From DATKMG01 sp035541995 (lineage in GTDB: Bacteria; Acidobacteriota; Terriglobia; Versatilivoradales; Versatilivoraceae), in contig DATKMG010000275.1 in assembly GCA_035541995.1 (NCBI GenBank), forward strand, positions 1-7,479: a stretch of 7,479 bases of DNA, given 5' to 3'. Positions 1-6,503 of this stretch are shown here, piece after piece (position 1 is the stretch's first letter; each line of letters starts with the position of its first letter). The translations under genes and the position numbers were made by a program. The notes below the pieces were generated by a model, which was given only the letters and a program-made list of their open reading frames with translations, ran no database searches and had not been told where the DNA came from.

Positions 1-43
1 TGGATTTCAAATGTCCTTTTTTACAGAGGAAAGCGTTGGGGGG

Positions 44-2455
44 ATGATGTCAGCACCAGGCACGGTTACAGTCATCGGGTCCATGTGTCTCGTCGCGATC
101 CTCGTCTGGGCACCTCAACACAGCACAAAAGCAATGGCAGCCGAGATAATTTCGGCACCGTCTCATCCTTCCCAAGGCTATACCGGTTCTACAAGCTGCC
201 GCAAATGCCATGAGAAATTCTATCAGTTGTGGTCCACGTCGCACCACGGGCTTGCGATGCAGCCTTATACGGCTGAATTGGCCCGCGAAAAGCTCTCTTC
301 TCAGACGGAAGATATCGTTATCGGGGACTATCGATTCCGAGCCGACATCGCCGGCGAGAACGGGTGGGTGATCGAACGAGGACCTGAAGGCGAGAAGAAA
401 TACCGCATCGACCACGCGATGGGAGGAAAGAATGTTTATTACTTTCTTACCGCCCGGGACCGCGGGCGGCTCCAGACTTTGCCTGTGGCGTACGACGTAA
501 ATAAGAAGGAATGGTTCGATATGGCAGCGAGCGGTGTGCGCCACCTTCCGGGTCAGACCGATGAACCGATTAATTGGAGGGATTGGCAGTACACCTTCAA
601 CACGGCCTGCTACGGGTGCCATGTGAGCCAGGTTTCAACCAACTATGACCTCGAGACCGACACGTACCACACGGTCTGGAAGGAACCGGGAATCAATTGC
701 GAAACCTGTCACGGCCCTGCTGACGAGCACATTCGTGTCTGTGAGGCGGCGCCAAAGGGGACCGTGCCGAAAGATTTGAAAATAACACGAGGTGGCCGTG
801 ATTTTTCCAAAGAACAGAACAACGCGACCTGCTCCAGTTGTCATGCAAAAGCCGTCGTGCTCACGGACACTTTCCAACCCGGGGACAAGTTCTTCGACCA
901 TTTCGGTCTCGTGACTCTCGAAAACTCTGACTATTACCCGGATGGTCGTGACCTGGGAGAGAATTACACGTATACCTCCTGGCTTATGAGTCCTTGTGTG
1001 AAGTCGGGAAAACTCGATTGCTTGCATTGCCACACATCCAGCGGTCGATACAAATTCAAGGCTGAGGAGAAGGCCAATCAGGCGTGTATGCCCTGCCACA
1101 ATGAAAAGGTCGACAATTCCGCCGAACACACGCACCACAAAGCCGACAGTCCTGGAAACAAGTGCATTGCGTGCCACATGCCCATGACGGACTTTGCCAG
1201 GATGCGCAGGAGCGACCACTCGATGCTCCCCCCTGCCCCGGCAGCCACAATAGCATTTAAATCGCCCAATGCCTGCAATCTCTGCCACTCGGACAAGGAC
1301 GCTGCATGGGCTGATAGGGAAGTCCGCAAATGGCGCACTCGCGATTACCAAGCGCCTCTGGTCAACCGCGCATCCCTTATAGACGCTGCACGCAAACGTA
1401 ACTGGGGCAGACTGCGGGAGATGCTTGACTATTTGACCGATAAGGGTCGGGACGAGATCGTTGCAACATCGCTTGTACACCTCGTGTCGCATGCCGGAGA
1501 CTCACGAGTTGCTCCCGCGCTGTTCAAGGCACTCAAGGACCCGTCACCGCTTATACGTGCCGCAGCCGTAACGGCCCTGCAAAACGTACCAACGAAAGAA
1601 TCTTTTGTAGCCCTTGCCGAGGCCACCGGAGATGATTATCGCCTCGTGCGAGTCCGTGCCGCGGCGTCGCTGGCCGGCTATCAGAATATCCCGCTGGCGG
1701 ATGACGACAAAAAAAGAGTCGAAGCCGCAAGCAAGGAGTATCTGGCTTCAATCCTGTCGAGGCCGGACCAGTGGGACTCTCATTACAACCTGGGCAACTA
1801 CTATCTCGATCGCCGCGATTTTAAGCGGGCAGTTGCTTCGTATGAGACGGCGATCAAGATGGAGCCTCGCGGCGTGCTGGCCATGGTCAACGAGGCAATG
1901 GCGTATGCTCGTATGGGAGAGAATCAAAAGGCGAACGACGCGTTACAAAGGGCACTGAAAATAGCTCCTGACAATGCCGCCGCAAACTTCAACATGGGCC
2001 TGCTCAAGGCCGAGGCAAATGATCTCGTCGCAGCGGAGAAGCACCTGAGGGCGGCTCTCAAAACAGATCCGCAGATGGCTCAGGCAGCATACAACTTGTG
2101 CGTGATTCTCTCGAAGGACCGTCTCGCCGAGGCAGTGGACTTCTGTGGAAGAGCGGCCGAACTCCGCCCCGATCAGCCCAGATATGCCTATACGCTGGCC
2201 TTTTATCAGCAACAGAAGGGAGATCTCCATAAGGCTTCAGGCGTGCTGGATGGCCTCATCACCAAGTACCCGGCCTATACGGACGCGTACATGCTGCTCG
2301 GTGGAATCTACGAGAAACAGGGGAAAAAGGCCGAGGCCATGAGCGTGTACGCCAAAGGACTAGCCGTCGAGGGAATCCCTGACCAATACAAGCTTCGCAT
2401 GAAGCTGCGCCTGGATGCCCTGAAGGGCGCGCCTCTGAATGAGAAAGAGAAGTAA
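44..2455 (+). CDS. Octaheme c-type cytochrome with C-terminal HEAT and TPR repeats
   Basis: Predicted periplasmic electron-transfer protein. With the start used here (803 aa) it has eight CxxCH haem-attachment motifs at residues 52, 189, 219, 263, 326, 348, 374 and 411. The first lies in a G-S-x-x-C-x-x-C-H...Y-x-x-W-x-x-S-x-H context typical of cytochrome c554-like (Cytochrome_C554) domains, with H67/H68 as possible axial ligands. HEAT-like helical repeats cover about 442-545 and roughly six TPRs about 577-775. This cytochrome-plus-TPR layout is known as a widespread, largely uncharacterised family. No CxxCK motif of NrfA type is seen. A hydrophobic stretch at about 8-23 and A-M-A at 30-32 suggest a Sec signal peptide, though it lacks basic residues before the core. 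An in-frame ATG at 11 would add 11 residues; ATG 44 is preferred because AGAGGAAAG lies upstream (25-33) and no ribosome site is visible before 11. Substrate and redox partner are unknown. A sulfatase gene follows on the same strand after 152 bases. Confidence 0.9.
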   Translation: MMSAPGTVTVIGSMCLVAILVWAPQHSTKAMAAEIISAPSHPSQGYTGSTSCRKCHEKFYQLWSTSHHGLAMQPYTAELAREKLSSQTEDIVIGDYRFRADIAGENGWVIERGPEGEKKYRIDHAMGGKNVYYFLTARDRGRLQTLPVAYDVNKKEWFDMAASGVRHLPGQTDEPINWRDWQYTFNTACYGCHVSQVSTNYDLETDTYHTVWKEPGINCETCHGPADEHIRVCEAAPKGTVPKDLKITRGGRDFSKEQNNATCSSCHAKAVVLTDTFQPGDKFFDHFGLVTLENSDYYPDGRDLGENYTYTSWLMSPCVKSGKLDCLHCHTSSGRYKFKAEEKANQACMPCHNEKVDNSAEHTHHKADSPGNKCIACHMPMTDFARMRRSDHSMLPPAPAATIAFKSPNACNLCHSDKDAAWADREVRKWRTRDYQAPLVNRASLIDAARKRNWGRLREMLDYLTDKGRDEIVATSLVHLVSHAGDSRVAPALFKALKDPSPLIRAAAVTALQNVPTKESFVALAEATGDDYRLVRVRAAASLAGYQNIPLADDDKKRVEAASKEYLASILSRPDQWDSHYNLGNYYLDRRDFKRAVASYETAIKMEPRGVLAMVNEAMAYARMGENQKANDALQRALKIAPDNAAANFNMGLLKAEANDLVAAEKHLRAALKTDPQMAQAAYNLCVILSKDRLAEAVDFCGRAAELRPDQPRYAYTLAFYQQQKGDLHKASGVLDGLITKYPAYTDAYMLLGGIYEKQGKKAEAMSVYAKGLAVEGIPDQYKLRMKLRLDALKGAPLNEKEK

Positions 2456-2490
2456 CTTGTTCGAGACCTTGACAAGAGTAAGTGCAACAG

Positions 2491-2501
2491 GAAGGAGGTG
2501 A
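2491..2501 (+). promoter_or_regulatory. Orphan Shine-Dalgarno sequence
   Basis: GAAGGAGGTGA matches the anti-Shine-Dalgarno at the 3' end of 16S rRNA very well, yet no gene begins 5-12 bases downstream. The GTG inside it is followed by a stop after three codons. An ATG at 2526 starts only a four-codon frame. The annotated sulfatase start is more than 100 bases away and has its own purine-rich site. It may serve a leader peptide, be the relic of a lost gene start, or bind ribosomes without translation. The sequence match is direct observation; the role is inference. Confidence 0.45.
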
Positions 2502-2595
2502 GAAAGTAACGCAAAAGAACCAGGAGATGGTCAAATGTTGAGGACCTCAGGAAATTAATATCTCGACCTTGATGCCTAACAAATTTACGAAATGA

Positions 2596-2605
2596 AAGGG
2601 GGAGG
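2596..2605 (+). promoter_or_regulatory. Ribosome binding site of the first sulfatase
   Basis: AAGGGGGAGG precedes ATG 2608. The GGAGG core sits only two bases from the start, so the AAGGGGG part, about five bases away, may be what pairs with 16S rRNA. The upstream in-frame ATG at 2572 runs into TGA at 2593, and the next internal ATG (2635) would remove the basic signal-peptide end. ATG 2608 is therefore the best start. Confidence 0.6.
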
Positions 2606-2607
2606 AA

Positions 2608-4284
2608 ATGATATCGAGAAAAGGGCCGATCCTGATGGCCTGCACCATGCTCTTTGTTATTCTGGCTTTGGTGACTGCCTCAACGTATGCTGCAGACAAG
2701 AAACCCAACATCCTGTTCATCATGGGTGATGATGTCGGTTGGTTCAACATCGGGGCGTACCACCGCGGCATCATGTCGGGGAAGACTCCGAACCTCGACA
2801 AGCTTGCATCCCAAGGGATGATGTTCACCGACTACTATGCTGAGGCAAGCTGCACCGCGGGTCGAGCGAACTTCATCACCGGCGAACTGCCAATACGCAC
2901 CGGTCTGACAACAGTGGGTCAAGCCGGGGCCGACGTGGGTATCCCGGCTCAAGCCTGCACTCTTGCCACAGCGCTCAAGTCGCTCGGCTACACCACCGGT
3001 CAGTTCGGCAAGAACCACCTCGGAGATCTGAACAAATACCTACCGACCGTGCATGGCTTCGATGAGTTCTTCGGGTATCTGTACCACCTCGACGCGATGT
3101 CTGACCCGTACTGGTTTGACTACCCGCAGGACTGGATAGACAAGTATGGGCCGCGCAATCTTGTGCATTGCTGGGCAACGGACGTGGATGACCCCACCGA
3201 GATGCCACGCTGGGGAAAGGTCGGAAAGCAGAAGATAGTGGATGAAGGCCCCTTGGCGCCTTTCCCCAACATGGCCGGCCGCCAGAACTGGCAGGAGAGT
3301 CGTAAAGCCAAATACGACATGGAAACGTTCGACGAAGTGCTGGTCGAGAGTTCCAAGGCCTTCATGGACAAGGCCAAGAAGGAAGGCAAGCCCTTTTTCA
3401 TCTGGCACAACACGACGCGGATGCATGTCTTTACCTACCTCTCCCCGAAGTACCAGGCGCTCATGAATTCCAAGAGCAATTACGGCCTGGAAGAAGCGGG
3501 CATGGCCCAGATGGACGACAGTGTCGGAGCGCTCTTAAAGCACCTTGAAGATATCGGGGAGGCCGACAACACCATCGTCATTTTCAGCACCGACAATGGG
3601 GCGGAGGTGTTTACTTGGCCCGACGGAGGCATGACGCCGTTCAAGGCCACCAAGGGCACTGTCTTTGAAGGCGGCTTCCGGGTTCCGGCAATTATCCGCT
3701 GGCCGGGCAAGGTAAAACCGGGCACACTGGAGAATGGTATCTTCTCAGGACTTGACTGGTTCCCAACCCTCATGGCCGCAGCGGGTAACCCCAACATCAC
3801 AGAGCAACTCCTGAAGGGGGTGAAGCTGGGTGACCGTACATACAAGAACCACCTCGACGGTTACAACCAGATGGACCTCCTGCTTGGCAAAGGGCCATCC
3901 AAGAGGCACGAGATCTTCTACTTCGGTGGTCCCCACCTGGGCGCCATCCGCATCGACGACATGAAGTTCCAGTTCTTCCAGCAGCCGCTCGGATGGCCTG
4001 GGCCTAAGGTAACGACCGACATGCCCACCATCGTGAACCTTCGCCAGGACCCGTTCGAGCGAACGCCGTCAACGGGCGCCCAGAGCTTGAACGACCAGGG
4101 CGGTGGCTATGTAAACGACTTCTATGCGCGCGAGTTCTGGCGCTTCGTGATGGTTCAAGAATATGTGGGTCAGCTCGCGAAAACAGCCCTCGAGTATCCA
4201 CCGATGCAGGAGCCGGCGACCTTTAACCTTGATGCTATAAAGAAGAAGATCGAGGAGGTGCTCAGGAATCGCGAGGGGCAGTAG
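2608..4284 (+). CDS. Secreted sulfatase (arylsulfatase family, formylglycine-dependent)
   Basis: Hydrolyses sulfate ester bonds to release inorganic sulfate; the natural substrate cannot be read from the sequence. The 558-residue length is normal for type I sulfatases of the alkaline phosphatase superfamily. A signal peptide with basic residues R4/K5, a hydrophobic core at 8-24 and a likely cleavage near A28 indicates export to the periplasm. Residues aligned by eye with Pseudomonas arylsulfatase are all present: D41/D42, C82 in C-T-A-G-R (C82-R86), K135 and H137 in G-K-N-H, H273, D329/N330 and K349. C82 should be converted to formylglycine. The motif has alanine where most sulfatases have proline; both forms are known to be accepted by maturases. 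Asparagine replaces the usual tryptophan in GKWH, as I recall for a large subgroup of arylsulfatases reading GKNHLGD. The C-terminal subdomain (about 430-558) is intact. It follows the cytochrome gene and converges on the beta-barrel gene. Confidence 0.93.
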   Translation: MISRKGPILMACTMLFVILALVTASTYAADKKPNILFIMGDDVGWFNIGAYHRGIMSGKTPNLDKLASQGMMFTDYYAEASCTAGRANFITGELPIRTGLTTVGQAGADVGIPAQACTLATALKSLGYTTGQFGKNHLGDLNKYLPTVHGFDEFFGYLYHLDAMSDPYWFDYPQDWIDKYGPRNLVHCWATDVDDPTEMPRWGKVGKQKIVDEGPLAPFPNMAGRQNWQESRKAKYDMETFDEVLVESSKAFMDKAKKEGKPFFIWHNTTRMHVFTYLSPKYQALMNSKSNYGLEEAGMAQMDDSVGALLKHLEDIGEADNTIVIFSTDNGAEVFTWPDGGMTPFKATKGTVFEGGFRVPAIIRWPGKVKPGTLENGIFSGLDWFPTLMAAAGNPNITEQLLKGVKLGDRTYKNHLDGYNQMDLLLGKGPSKRHEIFYFGGPHLGAIRIDDMKFQFFQQPLGWPGPKVTTDMPTIVNLRQDPFERTPSTGAQSLNDQGGGYVNDFYAREFWRFVMVQEYVGQLAKTALEYPPMQEPATFNLDAIKKKIEEVLRNREGQ

Positions 4285-4294
4285 TCAAACTACT
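4280..4294 (+). terminator. Small hairpin overlapping the sulfatase stop codon
   Basis: AGTAGT (4280-4285) and ACTACT (4289-4294) form a perfect 6-bp stem with a CAA loop that includes the TAG stop. It is AT-rich with no T-run, so it is unlikely to terminate alone. It may help protect or fold the 3' end together with the GC-rich hairpin five bases downstream. Confidence 0.3.
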
Positions 4295-4298
4295 AGCA

Positions 4299-4328
4299 TG
4301 GCGGGCGGTTTGAAAGGGCCGCCCGCCA
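4299..4328. terminator. GC-rich hairpin between convergent genes, possible bidirectional terminator
   Basis: TGGCGGGCGG (4299-4308) pairs perfectly with CCGCCCGCCA (4319-4328), giving a 10-bp stem around a 10-base loop. It lies 14 bases after the sulfatase stop and 57 bases beyond the end of the oppositely oriented beta-barrel gene, a position suited to ending transcription from both sides. Neither strand has a clear T-run after the stem, so it may be Rho-assisted or work mainly as a 3'-end stabiliser. Confidence 0.6.
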
Positions 4329-4385
4329 ATTCAACCGCGAGATTCCCGGCTCCGGCTACCGGTGTCTTAAACAGTGAAAGCAGTC

Positions 4386-6200
4386 TCAGAAATTTATTAG
4401 CAAGCTCGTTTCCACTGCGCCCAGCGGTGATATGTTCCGATTTATATTTGGCGTAGCCCTGGCTTCGCCTATCGCATTATTCGCTGCTGCAGTCGTCGGC
4501 AAGGCTGCCCCGCCTAGCACACGGTACAAGAATGCAGTGTCCGGAAACGCGGCACCCCACCACGGGCCTGGCTGCCAGAATGCCAAGGTGGTGTTCAAGG
4601 TAAGGTTCTCAAGAAGCTTCCAATTGACCCCTAAATCGATTTCCCAGCCTATATATCGCTTGTCGTTGGGAACGGCATGGCCGGCAAAGCCGCCCGTTTG
4701 AGCGGTCAGGATGTCGTCATTTGTGAACGCCTGAATGCCGCTCACGTAGTCGCCGCCAAGCCTGTATGCATTCGGTTGGTCCCGCCAAGCATTTGAAAAG
4801 AGCCCCCAAATGTTAAGGTTTGCAGCCACTTCATAATCAAACTTGATTCCTACATGGTGGAAGTTTGTCGGCTGGCCGTATCCATCGGCATCCCAGCATG
4901 TGCCCGTCCCGTACAGCCAATACATCAAATAACCCCAGTCTTTCATATATGCCGAGCTTATGGCCTGCTCAGCTGCTGCAGCGTCCTCGGTCGTAAATCT
5001 GGTGCTGGGGTCATCCCCGGTGGCACGCACGTAGTTCGCTGTGAGCTTCGCCGGGCCGCAAACACACCCTGTTTCAACGCCGTAGAGCCATGCGTTGGCG
5101 TCCGTATTCTCGTTTACAAGACTCGTAGGAAGGTTACCGGATGCGGTACCTCGACCTGTGTTCCACGTATTGAACCAGTCCGCCTCTGCATTGAAGAAGA
5201 AGCGTCCGTTGAAGTACTTTACGACCGAAGCAATCCTATATCTGATCACGTCATTAGTGGGGAACGTGGGGGCTGTGAGTGTGGCCCCACGGGGATTAGT
5301 GCTCTGCGAGAGCGGTTGACGATATGAGTCGGATACGATCTGGACGAACAGAGGACCGTTCGTGTAGTCGATTTCGCCCTCCAGTGCCTGGAAGTAATTT
5401 CGACGATCATCCCGACGCTCTATGGATAAAGCGCTCTCATTTCGTGACTTAATAGATGAATTTAGCGCCCATGTAGAACGGTCCCTTGCGAAGTACGGGA
5501 TGAAAGTTATTTGAAACGGTCCATACGTCGCGCTGATGCTGAATGCTGCGGTAGCCCGGACATATCTGTGTTTCCAAAGCCCCATCCCTACTGTGCTGTC
5601 ATTGTATCCTATGTTGAAGTCGAGCATCGGAGTCTTGATAGCGGTCTTGAGCCACTGCAGCGTCACGTACGTGTTCTGGATGTCCACAGCGGCCGTTCTA
5701 TCTCCAATAGGAACGTAAAGAGAATTAACGTAGCCTGGAGCCCCGCCCCCTACCGCAAAAGTTCCGCCTCCAGCCGGCACCGTGATAGTGGTGGGCTGAA
5801 AAGGCATATAGGGGTTGCCGGCCGAGTAGATGCCCAGTGACGTAAGGTTCACCGAAGCGGTGACTTCAATTGCAGGATTGATTTTTATCGTTGGATAAAT
5901 TGTCATCCGGTAATCGAGCAGGCTCATATCGGCGCCGTAGCGGTTCTCTCCGGCTATTACTCCGAACGTGCTACTGCCAACGTTGGTGGTCCCGGTGGTG
6001 GGAAACGTCAAGAGATGGTTCAGGCCCAGATTGACGGACTGCGAGTCCATCGTCCCGAATATGTCGTCATTACCGGTTCTGGTCCAGTAGCGATACCGCC
6101 ATTCAGCTTCGCCCCTCATAGAAAAGTCCCACGAATAAGAGGGAGCAAAGGTCGCAATCGTGATCAGTATGGCCAAGGATAGGCAGGCAAACCCTTTCAT
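4386..6200 (-). CDS. Outer-membrane beta-barrel (porin-like) protein
   Basis: Predicted outer-membrane channel or receptor of 604 residues; specificity is unknown. The first 23 residues form a Sec signal peptide (K2, hydrophobic core 7-18, S-Y-S before the likely cleavage). The mature protein alternates polar and aromatic/hydrophobic residues as in transmembrane beta-strands, for example R-G-E-A-E-W-R-Y-R-Y-W just after the signal and W-E-I-D-L-G-V-N-W near the end, with Gly/Asn/Asp/Thr-rich turns. It ends in L-L-I-N-F; a C-terminal phenylalanine after alternating hydrophobics is the known BAM insertion signal. The general look recalls alginate-export-type porins of Deltaproteobacteria, but I cannot assign a family with confidence. 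It has C379-V-C381 plus a further Cys at 435, uncommon in such barrels. Start ATG 6200 has AAGGGGGA six bases upstream. It converges on one sulfatase gene and diverges from the other, which suggests uptake of a sulfated substrate (inference). Confidence 0.85.
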   Translation of the reverse strand: MKGFACLSLAILITIATFAPSYSWDFSMRGEAEWRYRYWTRTGNDDIFGTMDSQSVNLGLNHLLTFPTTGTTNVGSSTFGVIAGENRYGADMSLLDYRMTIYPTIKINPAIEVTASVNLTSLGIYSAGNPYMPFQPTTITVPAGGGTFAVGGGAPGYVNSLYVPIGDRTAAVDIQNTYVTLQWLKTAIKTPMLDFNIGYNDSTVGMGLWKHRYVRATAAFSISATYGPFQITFIPYFARDRSTWALNSSIKSRNESALSIERRDDRRNYFQALEGEIDYTNGPLFVQIVSDSYRQPLSQSTNPRGATLTAPTFPTNDVIRYRIASVVKYFNGRFFFNAEADWFNTWNTGRGTASGNLPTSLVNENTDANAWLYGVETGCVCGPAKLTANYVRATGDDPSTRFTTEDAAAAEQAISSAYMKDWGYLMYWLYGTGTCWDADGYGQPTNFHHVGIKFDYEVAANLNIWGLFSNAWRDQPNAYRLGGDYVSGIQAFTNDDILTAQTGGFAGHAVPNDKRYIGWEIDLGVNWKLLENLTLNTTLAFWQPGPWWGAAFPDTAFLYRVLGGAALPTTAAANNAIGEARATPNINRNISPLGAVETSLLINF

Positions 6201-6206
6201 GGCATG

Positions 6207-6214
6207 TCCCCCTT
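6207..6214 (-). promoter_or_regulatory. Ribosome binding site of the beta-barrel gene
   Basis: On the minus strand AAGGGGGA stands six bases before ATG 6200. Another ATG at 6205-6203 is out of frame by five bases and too close to the site, so 6200 is the start. Confidence 0.7.
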
Positions 6215-6274
6215 GAGACCCATCTTCACTTCAGAACTAGAGCTATCTCTCTCATTCCCAGGCTCGGCAATGAC

Positions 6275-6330
6275 ATCTGCAGCGGGTCATTCACATTGAA
6301 GCATGAACAATGCAGATTCTCAGTGACCCG
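6275..6330. repeat. Interleaved inverted repeats in the divergent region
   Basis: Two perfect 7-bp inverted repeats overlap in crossed order: ATCTGCA (6275-6281) with TGCAGAT (6311-6317), and CGGGTCA (6283-6289) with TGACCCG (6324-6330). A third pair, CATTG (6294-6298) and CAATG (6308-6312), is nested inside. As DNA they could be half-sites for a looping or cooperative regulator. As RNA on either strand the crossed pairs could only form together as a pseudoknot. Confidence 0.4.
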
Positions 6331-6370
6331 AAATTAGGACCGTGATAAATATTGCGTAACTGAAGGCTTG

Positions 6371-6381
6371 TTGTTAAACAA
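6371..6381. repeat. Palindrome TTGTT-A-AACAA, possible operator
   Basis: A perfect 5+1+5 inverted repeat with A at the centre, near the middle of the divergent region. The one-base centre is too tight for a hairpin, so a protein binding site is more likely. No known regulator motif was recognised. Confidence 0.3.
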
Positions 6382-6401
6382 TTTGCGGGATCATATCAGA
6401 A

Positions 6402-6422
6402 GCTGACTGGAGTGTCATCAGC
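6402..6422. repeat. Inverted repeat GCTGA/TCAGC
   Basis: GCTGA (6402-6406) and TCAGC (6418-6422) are a perfect 5-bp pair around 11 bases; TGAC (6404-6407) and GTCA (6414-6417) give an alternative pairing. It lies about 80 bases before the second sulfatase and may be in its leader or operator. The pair is short and could be chance. Confidence 0.22.
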
Positions 6423-6488
6423 ATTCCGTCAACACGCATGGCCACTTTCATGGCTGTCTTCGGCCCTTTGACAACCGTTCACATGATT

Positions 6489-6497
6489 AAGGGAGGA
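6489..6497 (+). promoter_or_regulatory. Ribosome binding site of the second sulfatase
   Basis: AAGGGAGGA ends with its GGAGG core seven bases before ATG 6504, ideal spacing. An in-frame ATG at 6483 lies upstream of this site and would add seven residues, but it lacks its own ribosome site, so 6504 is chosen. Confidence 0.75.
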
Positions 6498-6503
6498 ATA
6501 TTA

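Larger units (their letters stand above)
2456..2607 (+). other. Non-coding spacer/leader between cytochrome and sulfatase genes
   Basis: The 152 bases contain no ORF of useful length. They hold a strong Shine-Dalgarno at 2491-2501 without a gene behind it, an odd-centred palindrome TGAGG-A-CCTCA at 2539-2549, and the octamer GACCTTGA twice, exactly 100 bases apart (2465-2472 and 2565-2572). A TTGACA hexamer at 2469-2474 has no matching -10 element at 16-18 bases. No terminator with a T-run is seen, so cotranscription of the two genes is possible. The spacer is still long for a tight operon, so a separate promoter is not excluded. Confidence 0.5.
6201..6503. promoter_or_regulatory. Divergent intergenic regulatory region
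   Basis: These 303 bases separate the divergently read beta-barrel and second sulfatase genes and should hold both promoters. I see no coding frame and no convincing -35/-10 pair: TTGACA at 6468-6473 would put its -10 on the ribosome site, and no GG-N10-GC sigma-54 element was found. The region is rich in inverted repeats: ATCTGCA/TGCAGAT, CGGGTCA/TGACCCG, CATTG/CAATG, TTGTT-A-AACAA and GCTGA/TCAGC. These are candidate regulator sites or mRNA leader structures that could set the two genes' expression together (inference). Confidence 0.55.

Noticed and set aside
635..1492. Long open frame (285 codons) on the minus strand
   Set aside because: It lies wholly antisense to the cytochrome haem domain, shows no recognisable domain, and arises from the codon bias of the real gene.
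2469..2474. Perfect TTGACA as a -35 element for the first sulfatase
   Set aside because: The sequence 16-18 bases downstream is the purine-rich Shine-Dalgarno-like stretch, not a -10 element.
2465..2572. Octamer GACCTTGA repeated exactly 100 bases apart as a mobile-element or att-site trace
   Set aside because: Eight bases is too short, no transposase or integrase is present, and no further similarity flanks the copies.
4854..5327. 157-codon plus-strand frame inside the barrel gene
   Set aside because: It is antisense to a convincing beta-barrel coding region and shows no domain or signal sequence of its own.
6371..6400. Promoter for the barrel gene on the minus strand around TTAACA and CAATAT
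   Set aside because: The -10 candidate matches only about half the consensus and longer spacings are needed for the better hexamers, so it is not supported enough to list.
6468..6473. TTGACA as a -35 element for the second sulfatase
   Set aside because: The matching -10 would fall on the ribosome binding site, leaving no room for a transcription start before the gene.
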